64,000 nt of DNA, taken from NCBI GenBank assembly GCA_023614405.1, contig CM042689.1, positions 280,557,533 to 280,621,532 on the forward strand. The letters are read 5' to 3'. A program made the translations under genes and the position numbers. The notes below the pieces were generated by a model. It searched no databases. It saw only the letters and a program-made list of their open reading frames with translations, and was not told the DNA's origin. Position 1 is the stretch's first letter; the number at the start of each line of letters is the position of its first letter. Shown piece after piece: positions 48,132 to 61,589 of this stretch. This DNA is from Avena insularis (taxonomy: Eukaryota > Streptophyta > Magnoliopsida > Poales > Poaceae).

Positions 48132-49639
48132 TGATGTCTACACACTTCTATTCTTGTAGACAGTTGTTGAGCCTCCAAGTGCAGAGGTTTGTAGAACAAC
48201 AGCAAGTTTCCCTTAAGTGGATTACCCAAGGTTTATCGAACTCAGGGAGGAAGTGGTCAAAGGTATCCCTCTCAAGCAACCCTGCAATCAAGATACAAGA
48301 AGTCTCTTGTGTCCCCAACACACACAATACACTTGTCAGGTGTATAGGTGCACTAGTTCGGCGAAGAGATAGTGAAGTACAAGTGGTAACGGTACCAGAA
48401 AAGAGATTCTGACTTGTTGTTAACGTGGGAGAAACTAAAGGTAAACTGAAATAAAGATAGAAGCAAGCAAACATGCAACAGATCTAGATGCAAATGGTGT
48501 TTCAATGCTTATAAACAAGGCCTAGGGATCATACTTTCACTAGTGAACACTCTGTCATATAAATATATTCTCTTCATGATACTACTCTTAACTACTCTCT
48601 GGTTGGACACTCTAATCCAAGGTAGGGCTACAAAAGCACTCCTCAAAGTCCGCCTTCCCAATCTAGATAACCCACACTGTCACCTTGAGCACTAGATGGT
48701 TCCAACAAACACCACAATTTCATGAAGACAACCAACTCAAAATATACTCATGATAAATATATATATGTAACCAAGCTTAAATGCCACACACGGTGTGCGC
48801 GCTGTCACTTTCACACACGTGGGGAAAAGCATAGATCTATTAAAGCACGATGAGTATTTATGTAGACTCTAGCCTAAGTGCCACCATGGCGTGCACGCTG
48901 TCACTTTCACACACATGGGGAGAGCAGAGATCTATTGAAGCACTTTAGTAGAAAGGTAGATCTACTTGATTACAAACCTCATGACCACAATATGATCATG
49001 CATAGAGAGAGAGATGAACACATAGCTACCGGTAGATCCCTTAGCCCCGAGGAAGAACTACTCCCTCCTCATCATGGGTATCAACAACGGTGATGAAGAT
49101 GGCGATGGAGATCGATGGAAATGGCTCCGGGGGCACTTCCCCGTCTCGGCAGGGTGCCGGAGTAGAGACTTTCTGTCCCCCGAATCTCCCCTTCGGTGGC
49201 GGCAGCGCTGCGGAACTTTTCGTGGCTTTCTCGTCAATTATTTAGGGTTTATGAGTCGGGGGCTTCTTATAGGCGAAGGAGACAAGGTCGATGGAGGGCC
49301 AGGGGCCCACACCCCATGTGGGCACGGCCAGGGTGGGACCCGCGCCCACCTAGGGTGTGGCCACCCTCCTGTCCTCCTCCGTCTCATCTTCGATTTTCCG
49401 TATCGTTCAGGGAAAATATGAACTTTGGCTTTTGTCCCGTCCAATTCGGAGAATATTCATTTTTTAGATTTCTGAAACCAAAAACAGCAGAAAAAATGCA
49501 ACTGACAATGTGGCATCTTGTCAATAGGTTAGTTTCGAAAAGTGTATAAAAATACCTCAAAGTGTAGACAAAACATAGCAAAGTTGATACAAAACAAGCA
49601 TGGAGCATCAAACAATATAGATATGTTTACGACGTATCA
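48132..49639 (-). repeat. Athila-like element K, 3' LTR
   Basis: Minus-strand start TGATACGTCGTAAAC at 49639, plus-strand left edge TGATGTCTACACAC. It is related to the G LTRs in its first part (AACCTATTGACAAGATG) but differs from K's own right-hand LTR. A TATA-like minus-strand GCCTATAAG lies at 49265-49273. Confidence 0.75.
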
Positions 49640-52600
49640 AGCATCCCCAATCTTAACTCCTGCTCGTCCTCGAGTAGGTAAGTGATAAAAACAATAATTT
49701 TCGAGGTGACATGCACCATCACAATCAAGATCAAACCACTTGCAAGCATTGAAATCTAGGATCAAAGTACTCTAAACATGAGCATGAAAGATGAAGTTCT
49801 AACAATAACACATAACAACTATGCTGCAACATGAGATGATACAAACAAAGATCATGAATAACAATGCATTGAAAGACGTTTGTTTGTTTCACATATAGAA
49901 AACATAGCATAATGGCATTCAGCTTGTCCCTCATGGAGTAGCAAAACATAAATGCATAGGACACCTTCAAAGTTCATAAGGGTGACTAGATACAAATAGT
50001 TCAAGAGCAAGCAATATCAACATTATGAATCAATCAATAAGTTTTGGGACAATGCACATAGAACTAAGAATGACAACTATGCTCTCCTAGCTGGTGCCTA
50101 AGGATAGAAGGTGGAGACTCAAAATAATGGTGGTTAAAGGCCCTTCAGAAGGGAAGCAGGGATTTCAAGTCCCATAAAGAGCTTCCAAAAATTATGGCAC
50201 TTGTTATCTTTCAGCTCAAATTGCCCCTATCATAAGCATCTTGAAGTGATTAACGTTAAAGTGAACAAACTATGGAGTATATGCTTGACAAAGTATAAGT
50301 TGGCAATCTCATGTCCCTTGAATACGAGAGCCGCTCCCCATGCTACTCAACTTTAGTTACCTGTAAGTTCTTGTCATAGTAAGTACATGTGTATCATAGA
50401 GAACCGCCAATGGGGTACCCCTTGCACATGGTATTGGACCTATCCCATAACCAAAATGACAAGGCAAGCAAACAGTGAGCATCTCAGCAATCTTCTTATT
50501 TACCATGGGAATATGGTGCTTTTTTATCTCTTTCCTCTTTTCTCAATATGTCTCTTTTTATAAGAAGAAAGCTTCATAGATGTCATTATGGTGATGCTGC
50601 AAGTTTCCACCATGATTAGGCATGGCTTAGGCTAGCGGCCCAGGCGTTTCTCTATCACACACACATAACTCCATGGACTTACAAGCTCGCCTTTCATTTC
50701 ACATGGATGACATCCATAGACAAAAGAGCATGATATCAACTAGGTAGATATTTACAAGTGTTGAAAGCGTTCTTCGTGACAGCACGGTTCTGCTAATCCC
50801 AACTTATAAGTGCAAGCATATACAACATAGATGACACAATGGTTCAAGTTTATTAGGGGAAAGAAAAATAAAGTGTGCCATCAAGTTTGTGATATGTTTA
50901 ATCACTAACTTTCACATAACAAGTTTAATTTCGAAGATAGATAAAACAAGAATATACTTGGAATGGTGTAACACACCATGCATAGGAATTTATAGTGGAC
51001 ACTTTGGAATAACTTGGTTTCTTGGGAGTTGGATACATGAGTAGATCTTACTGAATACAAGTGGAGGCTAGCAAAAGACTAGGAGAGACTAACTAAGAGA
51101 GCAATAATGGCAATAATCATGCAGAGTGACAAACATTACTAATCAAAGCATAAAGTGGTACCACAAGTCAAAAACTAAATGATCATAGAGGCTATGGTGA
51201 CTGGTTCATAGTCATAACATGGCGTGAGCATGTGCCAAGTCAACCCAAACAAAGCATCAAAGGTGAATACCACAATATTATGCTTTTGTATGCTAAAACA
51301 ACGCATGATTTTTTCAAGGAACATTAAGCAATCCTAATTTTTTGGAACAAGTCATGGTACAGAAATGACCACTAAGCATAGGGTCAAAACAACATCGAAC
51401 ATGACATGATAAGGTCTAGTCCACAGTCAAAACAAACTCCTTTTGTACCACTTATAAACATGAATCTTCCTATTCCTTCTCCAACACCAATCAACTTATT
51501 TGAAGCGGGGGTACAACCAATTTATTCAAGCAAACAAAGCAAACAAAAACCAAAAAAAAAATAAGACATTCTAAGAACAACACAACAATGCATGAAACAA
51601 TAAAACGAAGTGTCTAGAAAGACCTGAGATTTTTATTCATGAAGAAGGGGATGCCTTGGGCATCTCCAAGCTTTGACGCTTGTACCTCTTGAAATATTTC
51701 TTGGGGTGACACGGGTTGGCATCCCCAAACTTGATATTTTGTCCATTATCATTCTTTCCTTCATACAAAACTTCACACAATCTTCATTAGCAACATTAGT
51801 GCATTCAAAAGATAATAGACCTTTGGGTTTAGTTTCAAAAAAGCAAAACTTTCACTAAAGACACAATCTACTGTAGAAATTCCCTCAAAAATCTCAATTT
51901 CCCAAAAAGAACCCAAAAAGGAATCAATAAGAAGAAAATCCAAATAATGGCAGAAATCTGTCGAAACAGACCAATAGGTAGAAACCGATTTTTTCGAAGA
52001 CCTTCCGTTGCTCAAATCAAAAAGTGTAGAACTAACAAAAGTTAGCTAACAACCTGAGGGATTTATTCATAAAATTACAGCTCAATACGACTTACAGATA
52101 TTTTTCAAGAATTTTAAATTTGGAGCACAAAAATCTGTTTTGGGACAGCAACTCCCCAAATCTTACTTCCCTCTTATTAGAGGTTATTCTTGGAACAAAA
52201 ATCAAATAAAAATGATAAGGATAGGTTATTACAGAAGTAATAACTTCCAAGACTCAAGAAAACTATTGGGTTATCTCCTAATAAGTACTTTTCTTTAACG
52301 CCTTTAAGTCAGGCACAAGAAGCAAGATTCAAGTATTTTCAAATAAAGAAGCATTAAGAGCAACTTTTTTTAATAGAAGAGGAAAAAGGTATTCTATAAC
52401 TTTCTTGAATGGGAATTTATATTTAATGGTGCCTTCCTTCACGTGAAAAGCTTCCATGGGAAGATTTGTTTTGGTTTCATAGGCATGAGCACAAGTGTTC
52501 AAGGTCGACCCCCACTTAACCATTACTCATCTTTCCAATCACTTTCCTTTTTGAAAAAGTTTTTATGTAACAAGTACAACTATTTTTTGTAATTAGAAAT

Positions 52601-52732
52601 CTCTATCCATACTAAGATAGAGACCAACTTAAAATTGAAATAAAAAACTACATAGAGATAAAGCAAACAAGTGCACACAAGAATATTCACCCACACGCTA
52701 TTGCTCTCCGGCAACGGCGCCAGAAAAGGTCT
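49640..52732 (-). mobile_element. Element K internal region, non-coding
   Basis: 49640-52313 aligns with G (12877-13342 and 37182-39430), including the polypurine tract AAGATTGGGGATGCT beside the LTR and an uninterrupted version of the H insertion site near 50105. 52314-52700 is different from G and contains only a short frame (52329-52523, TLNTCAHAYETK). A tRNA-Asp-type primer site, TGGCGCCGTTGCCGG, is at 52708-52722 on the minus strand. Confidence 0.7.
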
Positions 52733-55506
52733 TGATATCCCACAAGTATAGGGAATAGTGTGTAGCCTTTTCGATAAGTAAGAGTGTCGAACCCAACGAG
52801 GAGCTAAAGGTAGGATAAATATTCTCTCAAGTTCTATCAACCACTAATACAACTCTACGCAGACTAAACGTTTGCATTATCTAGGAAATAAAACTAGAGA
52901 AATAATACCAGTACTAGAGAAAGCTTTGCAAGATAATAAATAATAAGAAAGTAAAGCTAGTTGCTGTAGCAATAAAATACACTAAACTAACAAAACCATG
53001 AGTGTGGAATAGTGGTGGTAATTTTGGTGGCTTTGTCCAATTTTATTTGGCGAGTAAATCGGGTTCATTGTCTTCATTGCAGTTTTCTATGCGGGAGAGG
53101 CTAACTATACATGTGATTCACTACTTGGAATTACTGAAGGAAATATGCCCTAGAGGCAATCATAGAGATGATTATATTTCTTATGTATCCATGAGTTATT
53201 GTAATATTCCTTGAATATCCATATCAGACAACTTGTATTGATTGGAAATTATGTGAATAGTTTGTGAAACTCTATACTTGTATGGTTATTTAAGAGTTGT
53301 CCCTAGTCGGAGTTCATGTGAGGACACATGTAAATATTAGACTAGCACATCGATTGGTTGATGACTATGTTTCGCAAGTCATAGACATGAAGATGTCAAA
53401 CCAATGATGTGGACAGATGTTATGAACATGGGGTTGGACTGACCTAACTTGAGGCTGGCAATGAGACTTGCAGTTCTCTCTACACATCGTGTATGTTTTG
53501 TCCTTAGACCTGATATTGTCGCATGTACTTGAGATGTGAATCGACCTACTTTGGGGCTATCAAACGCTGCTCCGTAACTGGGTAGTTATAAAGGTAGCTT
53601 TCGGGTTTGTCATGAAGCATGCTGCAAGGCATGGCCAATCAAGATGGGATTTGCCCCACTCTACTTGAGAGAGATATCTCTGGGCCCCTCGAGTAATCGG
53701 ATCCAGAAATGCATGGTCGTGCTACATATGGTTAAGAGTTAACCTAGTAAAGGGATTCCGAATCATAGTATCAAGAAAGGGAGGTCAGCTTGGATCTAGA
53801 CCAAATATCATGAGGCAAAGGGAAAGACATGTACAAAACCTTGTGATGGTTCGTCCGATATGATCTTTGTATATGTTTAGGACTTGGCATGTCTTGCTAG
53901 AGGCTGCTACCAACTATTGATAGAATAGGTGTATTCGTGTCATGTCTATATATGTATGAACCTATAGGGTCACACACTTAAGGGGCTGGAAGCCTAATGA
54001 GGATTGGATCCGAATTAGACCAGGCTTAGGCTACTAATGGGCTGCTAATGTAGAAGCCCACTAGGGACGCCTATATAAGAGAGGGTGGGGCGTGCTAACC
54101 AGAGTTATACCATTCCACTCAGCCGCCACTCCTCACGCCTGTGTCGCACACATGGACCTAGCAGTCCGGCATCTGACGCTTCCACCCTGTACGTGTGGAT
54201 ACCTCAGAGGCGCTACATCTATAGCACTTGGACAAGCCGCGCAAGGGGAGCTGCTCGTGGGACGAGAACGAGGAGGAGACGTAGATCATCTGCACTGCCT
54301 CGACGCGCTTCATCAAGTTCCGCAACTACGCGTCTAGTGGTAATCCCGTGATCTATGACAACTGTAATCCTGGTTTACAAAGTAGAAAATTTTGATTTGC
54401 GCTAGTGTAGCCTACCCGCATCCCTTCAATTATATGTACTATATGATTGGATTGTTATCAAACATCCGTAACTACTAACAATGCATTAAGGTTTATCGAA
54501 CCATATCCTTAAGTTAATGGTCCTCTTACTCCCATACATGCAACGTTCCGGTTCGCGTCCTTAGATTTCTGTCACTCCGGCAGAACTTCCCCCTTCCCCT
54601 TACACATACTACAAACCCTATGATGTTTAATCCATGCGCGCACAAATATAATGGACACCAAAGTACTGTACCATATCAACATACAACACTAATGAACCAA
54701 AGACGTTCAACCATTCAATCTAAGAACAAAGAAACTACACAAACATGACATAGATCATAGGATTATAACTTATAGCATCAAACACCATGTTTACATAGGA
54801 CGGTAAAGAGGTGTGTGGGAGGATGAACCACTGCATAATAGGAGTATTAGTTGATGAAGATGGTGGTGAAGATGGGGAAGAGGTCGGCGACGGTGCCGGC
54901 GGCGGCGCAGGGGACTCCTTTCCCGCCGCTGGAGTCGTGGGGGAGCTCCGTCCCTTAGCCCCCTTCCTTCATGGCTTCTTGGGAGCCCTCCCCCATGGAG
55001 ATGGGATCCATGGGGGAGGTAAAAACGTGGCTTTGGTGGCTGCAAATTCGTGGGTGGAAATTTCTTCCACGAATTAGGTTTCCTCCCTTTATATAGCTTC
55101 TCGGATTCCCGTCATCCCATCTTGGTCTACAGTAAATTGGCCTACCGGGCCCGTCCAAACTCGGAATCAGCTAAATTTTATGTCTAGAATAATTGCCGCA
55201 AAATTTCCTACAACTTTGTAGTAAAAGAGTTTTCCATTTGACGCCGTGTTCGACCCGAAACATGACCATATTGAAAAAGAGTTCTGAGACAGATTTCTGA
55301 AAAATCCCAATTTGACTCCAACAAGGGTTCCACTTATATTCTTGATAATTCCTACACATCAAAGTGTAAAACAAGAACATTGTGCACTTTTGCAACTATT
55401 AGTAGGTTAGTCTAAATAACTCATGAACTTCATATAAAAATAAGTGTCAAAAGCATAATAATAGCATAAAACCATCAAAAATTATAGATATGTTATGGAC
55501 GTATCA
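52733..55506 (-). repeat. Athila-like LTR to the right of K internal (holds a solo copia LTR)
   Basis: Minus-strand start TGATACGTCCATAAC at 55506 and end GGGATATCA at 52733, next to a tRNA-Asp primer site. It is about 1475 bp once the solo LTR is removed. It does not match the 3' LTR at 48132-49639 in its second half. A TATA box is at 55087-55097 (minus), followed by a GC-rich leader at 54830-55060. Frames there are composition shadows. Confidence 0.75.
53135..54428 (+). mobile_element. Solo copia LTR, twin of 5004-6297
   Basis: Begins TGAAGGAAATATGCCC and ends GCATCCCTTCA, 1294 bp, flanked by ATTAC (53130-53134) and ATTAT (54429-54433). It is highly similar to the other solo LTR. A TATATAAG box is at about 54072. 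Confidence 0.88.
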
Positions 55507-55790
55507 CGTAGCTAGGCCCAGTCGGATTAGGTCAAAGCCCTCCGAGTCCTTATCCAACTAGATTGTAGATATGTAAACCCTAGCAAGGTGACTCTATATA
55601 AACCTCCCTAGGGTACGCATAGCACTTACGTTCCATCATACACCCCCTCGACTTGCCACCTAACCGCCGAGCTCGCCCTTTGTAATATCTCATCAATACA
55701 ATCTAGCAGGACTTGGTCTTTACCCTCCGGGGGGGCGAACCTAGGTAAACCCTTGTGTCTTTGCCCTCATCTCGCACCGCAGATGGCTGG
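55507..55790 (+). repeat. Gypsy fragment F, LTR end and leader
   Basis: A TATATAAA box at 55595-55602 is followed by a leader-like stretch resembling the R-U5 end of a gypsy LTR. The left edge abuts the Athila-like LTR with no target duplication. Confidence 0.5.
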
Positions 55791-56329
55791 CCACCCTTGC
55801 CCCTTGTTTTACTACTTGCTGCCAATCGCAGCATCTGTCGTGGCCAGTCCCACGATAGTGGCGCCCACCATGGGGCCTGGCCGGTCAGGCCTGTGTTCTG
55901 TGGTGAGACCCTACTTGCCCATCAATCGGACGATCGCCACCGTCCGCATGATTGCCATCAGCGAGATCCTCCAGATCTTGCCCAGCAGCTATGTCCCGGT
56001 GTCGCGCCCGGTCACCCACAGCGTCATCATGCTGGTCGGCCCGATCAGCCTCTTCGTAGGCTTCACTGACGTCATCGTCTCAGAGGACTCGGCGCGCATC
56101 AGCGAGTCGCCGCCGTGTGATCGGCTCTCTGAGAGCCATGTACGCACCATCCACCGCCTCACCTCCGAGTACGACTCGGCCAACAGCAACGTGGCCGAGA
56201 CCAACGCTGCCGTGGACGACGCGACACTCAACGACGACGCCGACTCAGCGACCCCGGCTTCAGTCGCTGGATCCATTGTCGCCGCGTCACCATCATGCTC
56301 CATCACCCAAGTCTCCACCATGGGGGATT
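55791..56329 (+). pseudogene. Gypsy fragment F, possible gag remnant
   Basis: An open frame (55753-56334) rich in Ala, Ser, Asp and Thr, without a gag core or zinc knuckle. By position it would be gag, but most of gag appears deleted because protease sequence follows directly. GC-rich codon use differs from the surrounding AT-rich elements. Confidence 0.4.
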
Positions 56330-58320
56330 TTTAGGATCCATTCATCCTCGGGATCTTCGACTCCGAATCTAGATTGGAGAACTCCGGCGACCTCCATGCC
56401 GGATCCGGTCGCTTCATCGCGACCTACATGTCAAGCGGAACTCACGAAAAGAAGTTCCTCGCCCGTGTTGTCGTCGTCAATGCGGTATCCTAGGTCGGCC
56501 TCCGCTGCTTCCTCAACTGGTCCGAGCAGTGCATCACATGGAGTCACGAGGACCACTCGCCATGGATCGAATATCCCGGACGAGTCGCCCTGGTGGTCAA
56601 GCCCAAAGTGGGTGACTACTGGCTCCCCAAGACATTAATGGACTGAGGGATCTCCATCAACATACTCCACCTGGACACGTTCAAGCAGCTAGGGCTCCCG
56701 TAGTCGATGATTGAGACGACCCTCACCACCTTCCACGGCATCGTCCCTAGTTGGAAGGTGTACCCGATTGGCAAGGTGACGCTGCCAATCACCTTCGGCA
56801 CACCAACGAATTTCCACACCGAGCGGATCGTCTTCGGGCTGGTCAACTTCAACAGCCCCTACCACTGCGTCCTGGGGCGACAAGCATTCACCAAGTTCAT
56901 GGCGGCGCCGCACTATGGGTACAACACGATGAAGCTCCCGAGGCCATGCAGCATCATTACTGTCCATGGTGACCATGACATGGCCATCTAGTGTGAGTAG
57001 AAAGGCGCAGAGCTCGCGGTCGCCGTCATCGCCCCGGGGCCAACCATGCAGAGGAGCTCGCCAGATACGCGAGCGGGGTCAACAAAGACGATGCCACCAT
57101 ACTATAGAAGCCCACCATGGAGAACGACGGCTTGACCATGTTCGAAGCCACCACGCACACCTGCACCGTCGAACTAGTCCCAGGCGACTCTAGCCAGACG
57201 GTCACGATCGGGACAGGAATGAGCCCCGCATAGGAAGGCACGCTCATCGAGTTCCTACGTGATAATTGCGACATATTTGCATGGAAGCCATCTGGCATGC
57301 CAAGTGTCCCGAGGGAACTCGCTGAGCACAAACTCAACCCCGACCCCAAAGCGCAACCTGTCAAGCAGTCGCTGCGTCCCTTCAATTTAGAGCGCCGACG
57401 TGCAATCGCCGAAGAGGTGCAGCGTCTACTCGCTGCATGCTTTATCCGGCCCATAAAATACTCCAAGTGGCTGACAAACCCAGTCCTGGTCGAGAAGAAG
57501 AACAAGACCTAGAGAATGTGTATCGACTACGCAAACCTCAACATCGCCTACCCAAAGGAGTAGTTCGTCCTCTCGCGCATTGATCAGATCATCGACTCGA
57601 CCGCAGGCTCGGAGTTGCTGTGCTTCCTTGACGCATACTCTGGTTACAACTATATCAAGATGGCGGTCAAGGACGAGGAGAAGACGGCGTTCATCATGCC
57701 ATTCGGCGCCTTCTGCTACACCGCCATGATGTTCGCCCTCAAGAACGCCGGAGCGACCTACCATCAGTGCATGCAGGAGTTCATTGTGAGCCAATTGGCC
57801 GCAACATCCACGTCTACATCGACGACATGGCAGTCAAGTCCAATTGCTAGAGCGATCTACTTGCCGACCTGACCGAAACCTTCGCAAATCTGCGGAGGTA
57901 CAAGATCAAACTCAACCCAAGGAAGTGCACCTTCGGTGTACCCACTGGACAACTACTGGGGTATGTAGTCTCCAAGCGAGGCATCGAGGCGAACCCCAAC
58001 AATATCGACACGATCACCCGACTGGGCAAACCCGAGTGCATCCGCGACATCCAGAAGTTGGCCGGGCGAGTCACATCTCTCAGCTGCTTCATCCCCCAAC
58101 TAGGCGAGAAGGCAATGCCTCTCTACTGCCTAATGCGCAAGAACACCACGTTCCAGTGGGACAAGGAGGAAGACGACACGCTCCACGCACTAAAAGAAGT
58201 GCTACTCGCGGCCCCGCTACTCGCCGACCCCGTCGACAATGAGCCAATGCTCGTCTATGTCACGGCATCCGAGCGAGTCGTCAGCGCCGTCATGGTCGTC
58301 GAACGGCCAGAATAGGGTAA
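56330..58320 (+). pseudogene. Gypsy fragment F protease and reverse transcriptase, broken
   Basis: Protease-like segment (56500-57000): VALVVKPKVGDYWLPKTLMD, then a stop where a Gly is usual, then INILHLDTF, FHGIVPSW and CVLGRQAF. RT segment (57240-58318): a GMPSVPRELAEHKLNPDP block, then CIDYANLNIAYPK, CFLDAYSGYNYIKM, TPFGA-type motif (MPFGAFCYTAMMFALKNAGATY) and, after a frameshift near 57790, HVYIDDMAVKS with an intact YIDD. The RNase H start (DEPMLVYVTASE-like) is cut at about 58318. Several stops and at least one frameshift kill it. The order and spacing are those of gypsy pol. Confidence 0.85.
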
Positions 58321-58748
58321 GGAGCTCCGCATGCAGCCGCAAAGGAGAATTGGCACCAAGGTATGTTGGACCATTCAAGATTTTGAGCCGCAAAGGAGAA
58401 GTGGCTTATGAGATTGAATTTCCTGAATCCCTGTCAGTAGTTCACAATGTGTTTCATGTAAGTCAGTTGAAGAAGTGTCATCCGGAGATGGAGGAAACTT
58501 CGTTGAAGGACACTATACCTTTGGAAGAGGTTCAGTTGGAGAGTGATCTCACCTATGAGGAGAAACCTATCAAAATCCTCGAGACTGCAGAAAGAGTTAC
58601 TCGTACGAAGACCATCAAATTTTGCAAAGTACAGTGGAATCACCATACCGAGGAAGAAGCAACTTGGGAAAGAGAAGATGCCCTTCGGAAAGATCACCCT
58701 CACCTATTTGCTAGCCAATCCGAATCTCGAGGGAGAGATTCATCTTAA
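58321..58748 (+). pseudogene. Chromovirus integrase C-terminal tail of element C, truncated
   Basis: The frame contains GELAPRYVGPFKILSRKGEV, VVHNVFHVSQLKKCHPEM and a chromodomain-like end, KFCKVQWNHHTEEEATWERE, stopping at 58746-58748. It corresponds to the tail of H integrase (17450-17854) but is joined upstream to fragment F near 58320-58340. All of gag, protease, RT and the integrase core of this element are missing. The 3' non-coding stretch to 58760 holds a decayed polypurine tract. Confidence 0.85.
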
Positions 58749-58760
58749 GCGGGTTAGATT

Positions 58761-61589
58761 TGTAACATCCCAAAATTCATGAATTAAAAAAGCATGCATT
58801 GCACTCATATTGTCATAGCATATTTGTCTTGCACAAATTTTTTCAAACCAAAACCCCAAATAAAACCATTATTATGCCCTTTTACTTATATACATATGAG
58901 GCATGGTTTTATTTTTATTTTCAAAGGAGCAATGTGCTTTTGAGTGGACAGAGGTGTTTGACACAATTTTGAGTGCAAGATTCACAGTGCAAAAATCTAG
59001 AAAAGATTTGAATTCAAACAAGTTTGAAAAAGTATTTAAATTCATTCCTGAAATATCAAACAGAAAAAGAAAAGGATAAAGGGAAAAAATAAAACACTGC
59101 GCCAGCCTTTTGGCCCATTCCCACTCCCGCGGCCTAGTAAACCGACCCGGTTCCCCCGCACCCCCTCTGCCTCTCTTTTCTCACCGCGTTTGGACCACAC
59201 CCCCTTACCGACCTCCTGGTCCCACTGCCATGTCGTCTCCATTGTCCTCAATCAGTGCACGTAGACCTCACCGTCGCCGCCCGTTACCTCGCCGAGTACT
59301 TTCGAATCAATTCGAGTTATTGCCGTAGTAATCCCACGCCCGAACCTCCTCTACTTAACCCCCTCCTCCTTACTCTCCTTTCCCCTCACACCACAACCTC
59401 GGAGAGCCCCCAGGCTGCCCACACTAGAGCTCACACCGCCGCGGTACCGAACCTCTCCAGCGAACGATTCCGGTGAGGCATGCCTACCCCTCGCCCTCTG
59501 GTTCTTGCTAACGTTTTCGCCACCCTCCCGCGCATCTAATACTGCTTGCTGTTTTTGTTCTGGTGGCTTGTAGCGTCGTCTTCGTCGACACCCGCGCATG
59601 CCCGACGACGAGCTCGACTCCGACGAGGAATCCTCGACGGTTCCGTGCGCCCCCGCCTCAACCTCGTCAACCACTACGACCGCCTCAGCTCCGCGACCTT
59701 GGTAACACACCACACCCTCCCCCATACACCCTAGCACCGCCAGTACACCGCCGACAGTAGTGTCGCCGCCGTTCTGGCCATTTGCGCCTCCCATGTATGG
59801 TTGGAGTAACCAGCACCGTTAGATCTAGATCTAGAGGATTAGATTAGATCACTTACTCGAATCGGTATCGGTCGATCTGGCCCATACCTTTTCATTTGGA
59901 TCCTGTGTCTCACGTGCGCGATCCACCCGAACCGGTATGGACCAATCAGACACAGCCACGTGTATGTGTTCTGTTTAACAAAATCGAGAAAAGGTTTTTG
60001 AATGTTTAAACTTGTAAATTCATATCTTTTGATCTTTTTATCCAAAAAATGCAAATAATATATCATTGGATTCAGAAAATTAAACCCTACATTACTGTGG
60101 ACTTGAATTTGTATTTTTCTTCTGGAAAAATAGGATTATTTGCAGAACACATTATAGGCTTATTTTGACTATATAAAATGTTTATAAAATTGTTTTGAGG
60201 AAAATTTGAGTTTGTTTAGACTTTAGATAGATTACTTTGTGTTCAGTACTTTTTTGTTTGATTTTTTTAGTATAGAAAAATCATTTCATTGCATTTGCAT
60301 GCATTCATATATATTTTTGTTTGATTATTTTAATGTGAATTTGGTGCTATGATTTTATGTGTAGATTTTGGTGCTAGTGGTGATTGTGATTATGAGGATT
60401 GTTGATAATCTCCCAACTACCAAGGCAAGTGGTTCTTCATATATTTTGTCCTATTATTTTGACCATGCATTAGTGATATTTTGAATAGGACTTGAATGGA
60501 ATTTTCTCTAACTATATATATGATATGCCTTCGGAAATCCTAGTAGTTGTAGTTTTAGTATAATTTTATCTAAGTTAAGATACTTGTTATGTTATCATGC
60601 TTAGCCTATCTAGTAGAAAACAAGGGTGGAATAATCAGGCTATGGAATTTTGCTAAGTCTTTGACTTATGTTTTTGAATAATAAAACAACTAATGAATCA
60701 CCTGGGTGGAATGGTATGATGATTTTATGTTGAGTGGTTACACAAGGCCCATGTCTATGGTTTACCTTGTGTATCACACTTGTGGAAAGCCACCCAGGAA
60801 CAAAGGGATTTGAGATGTTTAGTGTTGAGAAGCTTCTAGTGCAACCACATGGCATATGGGCTCTGCCTTGACCACATAGGTTGCAAGAACTTAGCCAGAT
60901 GGACAGTTGGTGGTAGGGTGATAGGATGGAACGCGTCCATGGTGATCTAAGGGAATGCTTCTGAAAGGTCTCGTCTCTATGCATGTCGAGTCTTGTGGGG
61001 AAAGTGCACCACCTCTCGAGAGGGTAAAACCTAGGTACTTAGTCGTGTCCCCAGGAACAAACAATTTGAGCATCAAAGACATTGAAGCTATCAAGGATCT
61101 CCTCATCCCAATGTCTAAGTTAAAAACTTGTGGTAACAAGGATAAAGGTTCACCAATGTCTATTGGTGGTTCCTTGGGTGTTTTCATCAAACAAAAACTT
61201 AGTGTTTTCAACTGATAAGAAAAACCTATTTTGAGCAAGCAAGCCTAAGCTACACTTAGTAAAATTCATATAAATGTTATATACTACTATTCTACTATGG
61301 TATCACTTGTCAATACAATTCCAAATGTATTGAACCACTGTGGATGTAACTTATGACGTTGCAGGTTACTCTGATGGAGATTAGGGTTATGAGTCTACAC
61401 TCAACATGCTTGCATGTGGCACATGAAGATGAAGACTTATAGTTATTTACTTTATGTTATGAACTCTTGTACTACCCTTTGGCTATTGAGTTGTAAAGAG
61501 TATGTTATCTCTGGAATGATGATGTAATAATGACCTTTGTATCTGTTTACTTCATCTTAAACTGTGCATGCTAGCATTTGATCTAGAGA
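58761..61589 (+). repeat. Chromovirus LTR C, 3' LTR, cut near its end
   Basis: Starts TGTAACATCCC after the integrase tail. A CT-rich leader lies at 59100-59480 with a donor-like GGTGAGG at about 59473 and an acceptor-like CTTGTAG at about 59571. Open frames there have no recognisable product. It aligns with the inverse of 61590-64000. The end is interrupted at 61589 by LTR D. Confidence 0.75.
60997..61053 (+). other. Conserved LTR hairpin block (C)
   Basis: AAAGTGCACCAC, CTCTCGAGAG, CTAGGTACTTAG, then CGTGTCCCC. The centre of the first palindrome is CG instead of GC, so it stays self-complementary. Confidence 0.65.

Noticed and set aside
54085..54351. Arginine-rich plus-strand frame of 88 codons
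   Set aside because: It lies in the GC-rich end of a solo copia LTR, and the homologous region of the twin (5981-6202) has no equivalent plus-strand frame.
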